DNA of 64,000 bases from Mesaphorura yosii. Its lineage: Eukaryota > Arthropoda > Collembola > Poduromorpha > Tullbergiidae. The stretch lies in NCBI GenBank assembly GCA_009869945.1, contig WIXG01000186.1, positions 62,001 through 126,000 of the forward strand, in the 5' to 3' direction. Below, piece after piece: positions 35,544 through 47,033 of the stretch (its first letter is position 1; each line of letters opens with the position of its first letter). The notes beneath the pieces were generated by a model. That model had not been told where the DNA came from and did no database searches. It worked only from the letters and a program-made list of their open reading frames with translations. Position numbers and translations under genes: made by a program.

Positions 35544-38500
35544 ATGATGATGACTTCATTGCTGGCGAAAATAAGGTGGCTGACCGCAATGAGAGTTTTT
35601 ACGTCAAGAATGGGATCCATAACCTTCTGTATTTTGTCAATCATGATTATAAGTAAGTACGTCTCGCCGGTGCCATTTTAATAATGCATGCTATTTGCGT
35701 TGTGGGCTCGAACATGGAAATGTCCAATTACGGCAAGCAGTAGCGTGCCAAAAATGTGCACTCTTGGCAATGACAGCTTTCCTACAAATTACACGACAAA
35801 GAACCCGTCTCAAAATGGAATTTTGCTCCTTGGCACTTTGACAACCCAGTAGCTATTCGCAAAAATGAAGATTGCAAATTTTTATGAGGCGCAATTGAAA
35901 AATGCACGTGAACCCAAATTTTCTAATTTACGACGAGATTTTTATGCTACGCGTGGGGTTCGGCAGTAAAACTCCTCACCTTGACCTATTGTCCTTCAAG
36001 ATGAGCAGTGAACTCAAAACGTTCCACTCCCTGAGTTCGTGCGGCTAACTACGGAAGATTTCATTGCCTTAATTAGCGAGAGGATGAGTAAAATCGCTTT
36101 CTTGAGCATATTCGTCAGTTGTTGAGCAATAAGTCGTAAAAATGTTATTTTTCAACCCTTTTCCACATGTGGATGCATCTTGCGGTCTATTTTCCGTGTT
36201 GCTGGTGGAATACGTGCAGTTTTTCCCCAAACTCGTAAATTCTGCTCCGCCAGCATTGCAAGTGTGAATCTGTGGAATGAAATTAACACTTGGTTAAGGT
36301 TGATGCAGTAATTACAAGCTTAACGTTAATTTAATTGATTCCACCCTCAACTCAGCCGGTTCAAGAGCTTACAACTTCAATTCTTTCACCGTATCATAGA
36401 CAAATTAATCATGCACCCAAGTACCGCGTGATTTTCGCGTTTTATCTGGTGCCTGATGCGCAGCAGCAATGCTCAACCTATAAAATAGCGTGTGATGAGT
36501 AGGAAATGTGCTTTGTAGTCCCGAATGAGCCTCTGACCTGGTTATTTGACGCGTAAAACGTGTTTGATGGTCTTTAGTGCATTTTTAGCAAAAAATCATT
36601 ACAAGATCGCATTGTTTTAAGTGAAAGATGAGAAGAAATGAGTTGCACAACAGTAAACACTTAACCAATACTGGTTAACTCGTTTTCAAGCAAAAAAGCA
36701 GGGATCTTCTTCATATCGCAATCGCAGAAGATGCACTGCAGATGTAGACGTAAGGTTGATCTCGCGGCTGAAATCACCAGTTTATCCCCTCGAAAAGTGC
36801 TAATACATCTTGCGTCTTGCAACAGGCTACGTAATTTGAAGGTAGAGTGGACACGAAGGTGTTATTAATGCAGATTAGATTATCTCCGATACAAGTCGCA
36901 GCAGCAACTGCCCAACTGCCCAGTAAATCAAATTCACCAATGCAAGAAATTAGGGATGAGCGAGAACAACTTGCGAATGAGTTGTTAGGAGGTTAACAGA
37001 TGAAATCAGACAGACAGGGTATACAAAATGCACATCAAAAAGCATGCAGAGAGATGAGTACAAGATAAGAGCACAAAAGGACCAAATGCTAACTGACTTG
37101 CACGGCTTGAATTCTTCTTGCAACTTCCAAAATGCTCAAATTAATGAATTAATACAGAAAAAGTTCAAAGCTTGAAAATGCACTGTGGTAATATTGGATT
37201 CCGTTTCCGTTCCAATTTCTTCCCTTATCGACTGAATCCGATAAGATGCGGATGCGAGAGTGCAGATGAAGGGATGGTTGAGGAAGATTCTTCAGCATGA
37301 TAAGCAATTAAATTATAACCTCGTCGCTCGCCTAATGAATGCAAAGCGTATGCGAGCGTGTGTGCATGTATTTAACGCAACGGTTTAATTAGATTTGGGC
37401 AGGGCAGGGCAGGGCCGACCCGCAGCCGGAGAGCAGATGCGCAGCGCATCACAGCGCCTAATGACCTAATAAAGAAACCCAGAGTCCTTTCCTCGAAATT
37501 CATTCATTAATCATCAGGTTTTATTTATTTTAGCCATGCAATCTGCCACCGCCGCACCATCATGGCCAGAGAGAATGGCAATTGGCAGTCGTAATTGTAA
37601 TGTAATAACGGCTTCTTCAATGGCAGTGGAAAATGCACAATTGAAACGATCTTCCGTTGCAGTTTCAATGCAGCAGCATCGCACTCGAAATCGGGGCCCG
37701 TATCGCGATAACCTGAACTGCAGAATGCAATTTGTGCCGTGCTTAATAAGGTTTAGTTTTTTGGGTTCACATGATTTATAGAGAATTACGTACCAAGGTT
37801 GGAGTTGAGTTGGAGTTCAGGCGAGGCCCGTTATGGCTGCAATTGTGCAGTGCAATTTTGGGTTAGTGTGAACAAACTCCGACCGACCCATTGAAGTAGG
37901 CACGAAATAAAGTTACCCCAAATTGCAGAATTGCAGTTTGTTGAAGTTGGGCCTGAGCTTCTTTCGCAGAGCAAACAACAATTATCATCATGCAACAGTT
38001 GTAAACATATCATTGTCATCGAAAACAGCGGCAGGTCTCTTCTTCTCAGTCGGGCTTCCTCACCACCTCCTGTGATAATGACTTTTGCTTATTTGGGATC
38101 ATTAGCACAAAAAATTGTAACGCTCCGTTGCACGTTGCCGACAAGGGACGTTTACGGCGGCGTTTGCCGATACAATGGCATGGTGGTACTGAAGAACGCA
38201 GAAAAATTCAGGAAACGCTGATAAATGCTATCACATTTGCCATCCGTGACACAATCTGCACCTTTCGATATACGTTCGTTTAGTATGAAGAAATATTAAA
38301 AATTTACGGCATTCGCCTTGCGTCAGGTTGGAATCACGGAAATCAATATTGTTTGATAGGATAGTCTCCAGTCTTGCTTTGATAACACCCAACTATTTAG
38401 CTGACTTAAAGTTGTTTTCTGCAAGTACGTGAAAACATGAAAGATGAAACACGAAGCTTAAAGCTTAAGTACAAATTAATCTTGCTTTTTGCAGTTTGTG

Positions 38501-41500
38501 CCGTGTGCGTGCGTGAAGAATAGACCATGACCATGCAATGCCTTCTCTTGCAAATGCTTGCTTATCTGAATGAATAAATTAGCTGAACGAGTATTTACTT
38601 AAGTGCTCATGTCGCATGCTTGGCACGAACTCAAATGGGCAATTGTTTACGCTCTCGAACGAGCAGACAAATTCAAGTGCAATCTCCTAAATTAACACCT
38701 CAGACACCAACAACTTTGTCGCTAATGTCATGTTTTAATCTCTGAGAATTGTTATCTGATGTCAAACGTGTACACACACTATGCATGGCTTTGCCTATGC
38801 CAAGCTTAAACACCGGCCGTTCTGGCCTGGGATGCAAAACAATTTAATTACATGGGTTCAAGGTGTAAACACGAGTTTGCGAAAGTCAAGTCAAGTCAAG
38901 ACTCGTGACTAAAAAGGAATTTTATTCTTGCAGATGCAAACCGTGCTATAAAATTGGCCCAAGTAAATAATTCCCACCGTTTCATTATTTTACAGTTAAT
39001 CAGCACCGATCTTTAGCAGACAACACGCTTCTGCATTGTCCCAGGTCGTGTTCGAAGCTCAGTGAGCCAGTATGCGCTTCTGACGGTGTTATTTACACAA
39101 ACGAGTGCGAAATGCGAAGAAGAACATGCGGACGAAGTAAGTCAATGCACAGCGATTCGGCACAGTGCGAAATCTGTTAACTTATCTGATGACTTTACTT
39201 TAAATTTGTTTTCAGACGTGAAGGAAGTCAGTCTAGACTTGTGCACAAGGACAAGTGGTTCGCGATGTGATCACAAATGCAGCAATGAATTTGATCCAAT
39301 TTGTGCGTCCGATGGACACACTTATCTGAATAAATGCCTGCTCCAAGTGGAAATCTGCATGTAAGACAAATTAGTTCAACGCGTCTAATCCAGGATGTCT
39401 GGGAGTCTTTGAACCTAAGATCTTGGCCTTGTGTTTTGTGTACAGGAAGGGAATCAAGATGGCCCACTCCGGGCCATGCATGAACTCGACAGCGACTCGC
39501 GAAAACTGTCCGGTCTCATGCAAATACGCGCCTCGTGACGGGCCGATCTGTGGCTCGGATGGAAATGTGTACAAATCAACGTGTGAAATGAAATTTCAAA
39601 CATGCGGGTAAGAAATGTAAAGTAAAGCACCGTGACCCACAATGACAATGGCGGCGGTTCGCATAGTAAACAATGTGATTATGTCATCATTTAACCACAC
39701 CACACCGCATTCGCATTAACGCAGGCAAGGAGTCGTTCGTACATCGTTGAAATGGTGTCAAACCACGAAGCATTGCGGTGAGTCTTGCTGGCGCATCTCT
39801 AAACCAACATGCGGCTCGGATGGCAAATTGTATCATAATGGATGCGCGTTGAAAATGAAAAACTGTGGGTAAGTTTGAAGAATGGGATTTACATTGTTGA
39901 TTATTTCGTTACTTGACGACTGGCGATGAGACTCAATTTCCTCGGCGAAGACACGCCTTGACCCCTGGGTCTTGGGTTCAATTTCGTATGAGTAACCTAG
40001 CAAAGAAATGACAGACGAAAGTTCCGTTTCTCAACAATTTTAATTTAATTACGCTATCGCAAGGCACAAGATGTTGCTTTAATGGAAATCCACCCTAGCG
40101 ACAATACGACAGCGATAAAGAAGTCAAGGAGATATAGCGACCGTTTTAGAGGCACCGTTAACGTGAGAGTCGTAAAATTCAGCTTTTGCTAATTTAAAAA
40201 TTGCAACAGCACAAATCCTGATTGCAATTATTACTCAACGTACGTTGGCATGAATTTGATGAGATGGACACATTAGATTATGCTAATGAAGGCTAATGCA
40301 ATGTAAATACAAACTTGCACAGCATTTCAGGATTCGAGAGTCACAGTCACCGGCGAATTAAGCGTGTAATGAATTTACAAAAAATTCGCTGTCTGCCTGC
40401 GTGCCAAGTTCAGCCACAGCCAGCAGCCACGCAATGTAGGTCAGCAGGTCTCTTCGTCTTTGTCTTACGACGACGAGGGAATAACCGTCCTGTCTGTCAT
40501 TTAACGTAAAAACTTAACTCAGGTTTACAGAAAAATGTAAACAAATGAAACTGCCCTGAAATGCGGCATGCGAATAGCCTGAAAGCGTACTCGGCACGAG
40601 AAAAATGAAATCTCATCATTGCATCCGCTCGAAAGCAATTTCCTCGTCCGTAATGCCGTAATGCTAAATGAGTCTCACACCCTTTTTGAGTACTTTTGTA
40701 GCTTGAGCTTGTCTTTGAATAATTGAATTCGATATTCGCTTTAGGAAACATGTCTTTGAAGTTCCAATTTCTTACTGCATTCGCGACCGTCGGGCAGCCC
40801 TCCACTGCCCAAAATCGCCAACCTGCGATAACGAGCCATATGACCCGACGTGCGGATCGGATGGAAACATTTATGACAATGAGTGCGAACTGCAACTGAT
40901 TAACTGCGGGTAAGTGATGAGTCTCCATTGTTTGTCTTGACCATTGCTACCTTTAACGTTGCATAACTACAATTCTTAAATTTCACAGCGAAGGATTTTC
41001 ACTCGAGAATTTTTAAGCTCGATATTTTCTGCCTTTGTCTGAAACCGGATGAATTGACCAAAATCCTTTATTGTTTCGCAGTTTATTACTTTCGTGAGGT
41101 TTTACTGCAGCATGCAATTATGTACTCCGTTACATTATAAAGAGAACTGCGAGTAAAGTAAGAGACGCACGGAGATTTCTGTTTCGTATTTTCTATTTTA
41201 AGTTTTTTAGTTTGCGATCGCCAAATTACAGTCTTGCACACCGGATAATTTGGTGATGAGACATATGCCATCAAATAACATACAGATGTATTTTGCAGAC
41301 CATCCAGGTACCGAGTTGAGAAGGAGCCATGGGACAAATGCTCGGAGAAGGCAGATCGCTGCAAAGTCATCAAATGTGGAACAAACTACGATCCTGTTTG
41401 TGGAACAGACATGAAATCCTACAATAATTGGTGCCTCCTCCAGCTGGCGACTTGCAGGTAACGAAAATAGTGTGCAGGCTTTGACTCCTGTGATATCTTG

Positions 41501-43935
41501 CAAAATAAGATCAGTGAAGTCAGTTCTTGCTTCGCGAGCCTCCAATTCTTAATTTACAATGAATCTGTGTCACAAGCGTCATAAGAAACTTGCGCACTCG
41601 AAAGTTCAAGGTTACTCTTGTACAGCCGAGTCAGAGTCAAAGTTTATTTGCTTTGTGTCTTGTGCAGTTAATCTCAAGGCAATAAGTCAATGTCACTGCT
41701 CGAATGTTAGCCGGCTGTCTCGATACAGAGAAATGATTTCTGACTGTGTTCATTAGTATTCCGACCAACATTCTCGACAGAATGTCTACCGCGTTCGCTG
41801 CGCTTAAGGCTTATCGCATTCTGTGATCGCGGTGATCATCAGCAACATTCTCCCATTGTAATTTGAATGAGCAGACATAAAGTTCTAATCAAATCATCAT
41901 TTATTATCCCAAGAGGCGAGTTCGTCTTTGAAACCGGCTTCCAATTATTTTCTTGCAATTTAATTTGCATAATATCATTATTACCAAAAGTAAAATTCAA
42001 TAAAATCATCAATAAGTCATTTCTCTGCAGCATCTGCTTTGTATTCATACCAGGCTTAAGGCGATTATGGCCCGGTAACATGCTCTTTATTGATGAACGC
42101 ATCGCAACTCTTCATTTCGTTGCAGCAGCAGCGTAGCAATTCAACCCAGGAGACTTGTCTTTGTCATCATTACAGACATTTAATCCTTTATTTACATTGT
42201 TGTTTAGCAGTCACAATAAATTCCGTGCTCATGTTGATCTTGATGCTGATGACAGCAAAGACAATTGACACAGTTTTGCGACACAGACATTTAACGACTG
42301 TTGCTACGATGTTTGCTCTCCACTTGGTTTCATGAGTCTCTGGCCTCATTTAACTTTATTGACCTGATCCGTCCGCGCCTGCGAATGTCACCAAAAGCTT
42401 AATCCACATTAATTTATAGCCATGAATATTCCAAGTTTAGGATTTTGAGTCTGAGAAGGTCAAAACTGAATTAAAGTGGCTAACTGCATTTCAGTTCACA
42501 GCAGGAGGCCCGTTTTAACTGAGTAAATTTGTTTGTCTTTGATGTTTGCAGGAAAGGAATTCAAATGGCGCACTGGGGAGCATGTGCAAATATGACGGAG
42601 AAGGAATCCTGCGCAACGATGACCTGCCCCGACACCTACGACAATGATGTTCCAGTGTGTGGATCAGATGGAAATGTGTACAGGTACAAATTCATCACTC
42701 CTTTTAAATTAATTAAGAAATTCAGATCAATTGCCAATTGGGAACAGTGCGATGTAAGTTTTCTGTCACACGCGATACGAGAGCGAATTCGTTTTGAAAC
42801 TGGTGCATCAAGCCAGCAGCAATTCGAAATTTGACGGACACGAATCGTGCTGGTGCTATCTGTCATCTGTGTCGTGTCTGCATCATTTTGCGATCTGTAT
42901 CTGTGAATTACGTTCAATTAACAGCTGTTGCTGTTCTGATTGAAGGTTTACATTTGTCCTGACATGCGATAATGTTTACAGATCAGAGTGCGACATGAAG
43001 AGGGAGACATGTGGTCAAAGAGGTAAGCTTAATTTAATTAACTTAACCTTAATATTGTTATTATGCGTTTCAACACGAACTTAAAAGCTGTAATATAACT
43101 CTGTTCAGACTTGATGGCGCCTTTCTTGTTTAAATTGTAAAATTCTCTGTGGCATTTCCCTTCAAAATTGCGCATTTCATGCCGAGGGGTTGGACCATTG
43201 CATTGTGACATTGATCCAGTTACAATTGAATAATTTAAATCGAACAATTTAATAATAAATAATAATTTCCTCACTTTGAAAAGAACGTACAAATTAATTA
43301 GTTAAAATTTTTCAAGTTGTTTCAGTGTCACTGGATCGTTGCCAAACCACCAAGTACTGCAACGCCATTTGCGAGAGCCGTCGTGAATTTGTATGTGGGT
43401 CAGATAATAAGTTTTATCGCAACGAATGCGAAATGAGAAACCTGAATTGTGGGTGAGTAACAATCACGCACGCATGCAGGCAACGAGCGAGCCGTCTCGT
43501 TGCATACATGCCTTAATTTTTTGTACAAGCGCTAAATTGGTACCAATTAACAAGTAATTGAATTAAACGTTCATCTTGTACGTAATGCCAATCCGAGGTT
43601 GATCTAATCGGTCTGCCTGTGGAATTTCTTCAGGAAACACATGTACGTTGTCCCAATGAAGAGATGCCTCGCTGCGTTCCAGTTCCGTGGATGCTCCCGC
43701 ATGTGCCCGACTGAATTCGACCCGATTTGTGGCACGGACAACAAAACGTACTCGAATGAATGCTTCCTTGAGATTGAAAACTGCCGTGCGAGATCGCTAG
43801 GAACCAGGGTGCGTGACCTGCGACTTAATAATAGTTGAGACCTCCGACTGAGTGTGATCTTTGCAGGTTGGAAAGAAACATCACGGAAAATGTGGACAGC
43901 CGGGGTTGGAGGCGAAAAACTACTTGTACAGATAA
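35544..43935 (+). CDS. Nine-domain Kazal-type serine protease inhibitor
   Basis: Secreted inhibitor-type protein of about 519 residues. Exons: 35544-35652 (signal peptide; [15 protein letters not shown]), 38996-39136, 39216-39360, 39446-39607, 39725-39868, 40745-40909, 41308-41457, 42552-42683, 42982-43022, 43326-43452, 43634-43808, 43867-43935. Nine consecutive Kazal domains show the C-x-C...CGSDGxxYxNxCxxxxxxC pattern with the invariant PxCGSDG core, for example [15 protein letters not shown] and [15 protein letters not shown]. The residue two after the second Cys (P1) differs: K, N, Y, R, N, T, D, S, T, so only domains 1 and 4 look trypsin-directed and domain 3 chymotrypsin-directed. Exon 1 ends in phase 1 and joins the phase 1 acceptor 3.3 kb away; this link is inferred from phase and the need for a leader. 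Most domain-boundary introns are phase 2 after a TGCGG codon pair. It could be an immune or digestive inhibitor, or a matrix protein. Confidence 0.88.
35653..38995 (+). other. First intron of the Kazal gene (inferred)
   Basis: 3.3 kb between the signal-peptide exon and the first Kazal exon. No other exon is recognised. A TATAAAA lies at 38946-38952, just before the first Kazal exon, but that exon lacks a usable start codon, so an internal promoter there seems unlikely. A short GGGCA tandem run occurs at about 37397-37412. Confidence 0.45.
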
Positions 43936-44543
43936 ATGGTGTTGAACGGGCATTTATTAGAGACGTATCTCATACTACTTAGTGGAAAGTGGAAGGATTG
44001 ACATTTTTTTTGCTTAATCTTACATAAATTAATCCACTCTCGTCATCAAGAAGCTGCGGACACGCCACGAGTCCTTTGTCTTGGTCCAGATCTTCATTCC
44101 ACGGAATATTGCAGGAGGCTTGAGAGTATTCAGGTGGGCTGAGGACACAAGTTGCTTATTTGTTAGCCCGATTTCGGATGGATGCCTCCGTTATTTAGCG
44201 TAATTTTAGCGTGGCTTTCCATCCATTCCATGTACGATAATTTATTATAAAACCTCAACTTTGTAGCTTTAAGCTTCCTGTTCTGATATTTTATGAAATT
44301 CCTGAGTTTATTTGTAGCGTTTATTGTTGTTGATTGTTGTTTTAGATTAGGTACAGTGTATTATCGTTAGATTGATATTGAAAATATAACACTCCAGTAT
44401 TAGAGCTAACTACACACTAAATAAACACACAATTTTACACACACGACTTGAACGATGCAGTTTACTCGTTTCTAAAAATATCTATCGAGGCACACTTTTT
44501 CAAAGGTGCCGCCATTGTAGGTAGGTCGGTCTCCTTCTCGCCA
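43936..44543. other. Convergent 3' region of Kazal gene and dipeptidase A
   Basis: About 600 bases of two facing 3' UTRs. AATAAA at about 44421 on the plus strand could end the Kazal transcript. No coding exon is seen. Confidence 0.45.
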
Positions 44544-46701
44544 TTAGTGGTATCTTCCATGCTCGTACGGATTCATGGGGTACAGTTCAGGTAACTTTGC
44601 TGACGAGCACATCGTTCCATTGATAAATTTCTTCAGGTCCGATTTTCGTAGCCAACTTTGGCCGGGAATTTCCTTCACCAACTTATCACGGGTCTGTACA
44701 ACAATGAACAATGATGCCTCGGTCAAAAGGAGTCAGTCCGAGTTTAGAAGAGTACATACTCGAGAACAGAAATGGTCCTAGACAATTTAACTCACACGTT
44801 CGACCTCCTCCATCACTCTGAGAAGGTTTTTCCCGGCTAACTTTTCCATGTCGTGCTCAGTCCAATTCCCGCTTTCGTACAGTGCGGCAAACAAATTCGG
44901 GTAGTGGGACACGTCTTCAAGACCTTCTGGAGTCCTACGACCAAATTAGCATTGAAACAATTGTAAACGAGATGTCATCTTTTTCCAGTTTGGTCACTTG
45001 CTTGTCGCTTCCATCGAAGTCGCTCCCAAGCCCAATGTTGTTGGCAGACATCATTTTCTTGAGATAGTCCAGTTGGGCTACGAAAATACACGGAGTTACT
45101 GGTTAGTCGTCATTTTGTGTATCACTGATAACAATATGGACAAGAAAGTACCGACTACGTCGCTGATATTTGCCTTATTTTTCGGGTCGCAGTTCACGAG
45201 GGCCGGATAGAAGTTGACCATCACAACACCGCCAGTGTGGTTCTGAAATTGTCATTTGATGTTTTCTGTTTTCAAAGGTACCTCTTGTTCATTTGACTTG
45301 TCATTCATTCAGGATAATTGGCTCACCACCAGCTTCAGTATCTCATCTGGCACGTTATGATGATTAAGACAAAGTGCCTTCGCATTTGAGTTTGAGAATA
45401 TTACTGGAGCCTTCGAAGCTATCAGTACTGCCGTCATTGTCGCGATGGACGTGTGAGATAAGTCAATAATCATTCCAAGACGATTCATTTCTGTGACGAC
45501 CTCCTGAAGAAGTCAGTCGGATCAGTCTAAATCAAGTATATCGTGTCGAGATTCGCTTAGAGCCATTTTCTTACCTTGCCAAATGGGGACAGGGACATGC
45601 CCTCATCAACCGTTTTCAACCTGCTGGAACTGTCAACGACTGCGGCGTCCGCCCTAAATCACATTCGAACTTCGAAGACCATCAGAACATTGTGGAAGAC
45701 TCACCGCACTGAGCGAACTACGAGCTCACCAGGGATTGGAGCACTTTGCCTGTGTCAAACTCATGAACCGGACCCCCAATTCGTAGTACATTCTTAAAAT
45801 TCCCAAACTCCAACTTATCGAGTGCCCGCCGCCCACTCCAATCAAGCTGGCCAGTTTGTTGTTCTCGACCGCTTCTCTCACTTCTGTAAAAAAAAGTTTC
45901 CTAACTTCATACGGAACAAAAAAGGTTACGACCGACACGAGGACGAGGAAATACGTATTTGATTACCCTTCGCTGAAGTGGCCAACTGCATGTAATCACT
46001 GTAATTTGAAATTAGTCTCTTGATTACATCGATTTGTTCGAGTGTGATTTGAGTCGCGTCTTTGAACTGGGACGACTCGCAGTCGGATCGAGCGACCCAA
46101 ACCTGAAGTCATAACGAGAGTAAAAGTTTCAGATGACCGCTATCAGTGAGGAATCCTGACTGACAGTATTTTATTTCATGTGCACCTGAGCTTTGACCTT
46201 CCCCGCCTTCAGTTTTACCAAGTCGGTTTGCGCGAAACGAGATCTGGACCATTCTGGAGGCCCGTCGGACAAGTTTGCTGAGAAGTTGAATCGTGTGAGG
46301 TCGTTCGCAGCAAGTTCCCGAACATTCATTGCAAAATCATTATGCCTGGTGGTGCATGAAATCAACAGAACATTCGATTTCTCAATAAAGACTTGATTTT
46401 CAACAGTTTCTGCTTACCCGTCAAAGAGAATTATTTCGGCCAGCAGCTTCTCAGCCTTTTGCAGTGGGGAATCGTTATTCCTCGTTGTGAAATGCACAGT
46501 GAGCCCAATCACAAGGGTCAATGCTGATACGCTGAAGACAACGATGCCAATGAGCTTCAGCAGAGGATTTCCTAAAGAATTAATGAAAAATGAATATGAT
46601 ACACAGCACAGAGTAAAATTATGTCGGATAATTAAGTTAGCTTTATTACTTTGAAGTTGATAGGAGCACGTGTGCACAGAGCAGTCTCTCCACAATGACA
46701 T
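44544..46701 (-). CDS. DPEP: Membrane dipeptidase-like pseudoenzyme (dipeptidase A)
   Basis: Member of the renal dipeptidase (M19) family. Eleven exons: 46701-46650, 46571-46418, 46345-46186, 46102-45967, 45883-45730, 45653-45575, 45503-45327, 45242-45152, 45077-45002, 44934-44796, 44693-44544; 455 residues. An N-terminal hydrophobic segment ([20 protein letters not shown]) predicts a type II membrane protein. The metal motif HND at the start of the barrel, DLSH and the late GSDFDG are kept. The bridging Glu of the VEGGHS motif is Gly (VGGGHS), the substrate His of TLTH is Gln (SLTQ), the zinc His of IFSHSSA is Asn (IFSNSNA) and the Arg of RNVPDD is His (HNVPDE). Hydrolysis therefore looks lost while the fold is conserved with open frame and clean splicing. 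The intron after 45002 starts AA|GCAAGT (GC-AG). A binding or receptor role is possible; mammalian DPEPs also have non-enzymatic roles. Confidence 0.9.
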
Positions 46702-47033
46702 GATTTCCTATCCAAAATGCGCCGAAAAAACTTCTCTCGTGACTTATTACATTTTTATTTTAGTGACACTCTCTTTGTGAATCAATGTATGGTTCATGTG
46801 CAATAATGAAACAGATCAGCTCAGAATGTCGAAGAGCTTTACATGAATCTCGCTAGCATCCATCCATTGATTTGCGTTTTGCCTCAATTAATTTGACCTT
46901 GCTCCTGTTCTGGCGTTCTGGTGATTGCGTCACTCAGTGCAGGCATGATTTAATAAGAACTGCAAATGTCAAGAAAATAACGAAACTTTGTCTGGTGCGT
47001 TTTCCAAGGAATTCTTGATTAGTACGTCATGAT
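46702..47033. other. Spacer between hexosaminidase stop and dipeptidase A start
   Basis: 332 bases containing the hexosaminidase 3' UTR and the dipeptidase A promoter, both read on the minus strand. No TATA box with sensible spacing is evident. Confidence 0.4.

Noticed and set aside
37397-37415. GGGCA tandem run
   Set aside because: Only about three short units; too small to call a meaningful repeat.
38946-38952. TATAAAA as an internal promoter of the Kazal gene
   Set aside because: The exon that follows has a good splice acceptor and lacks a usable start codon or signal peptide, so an upstream exon is needed.
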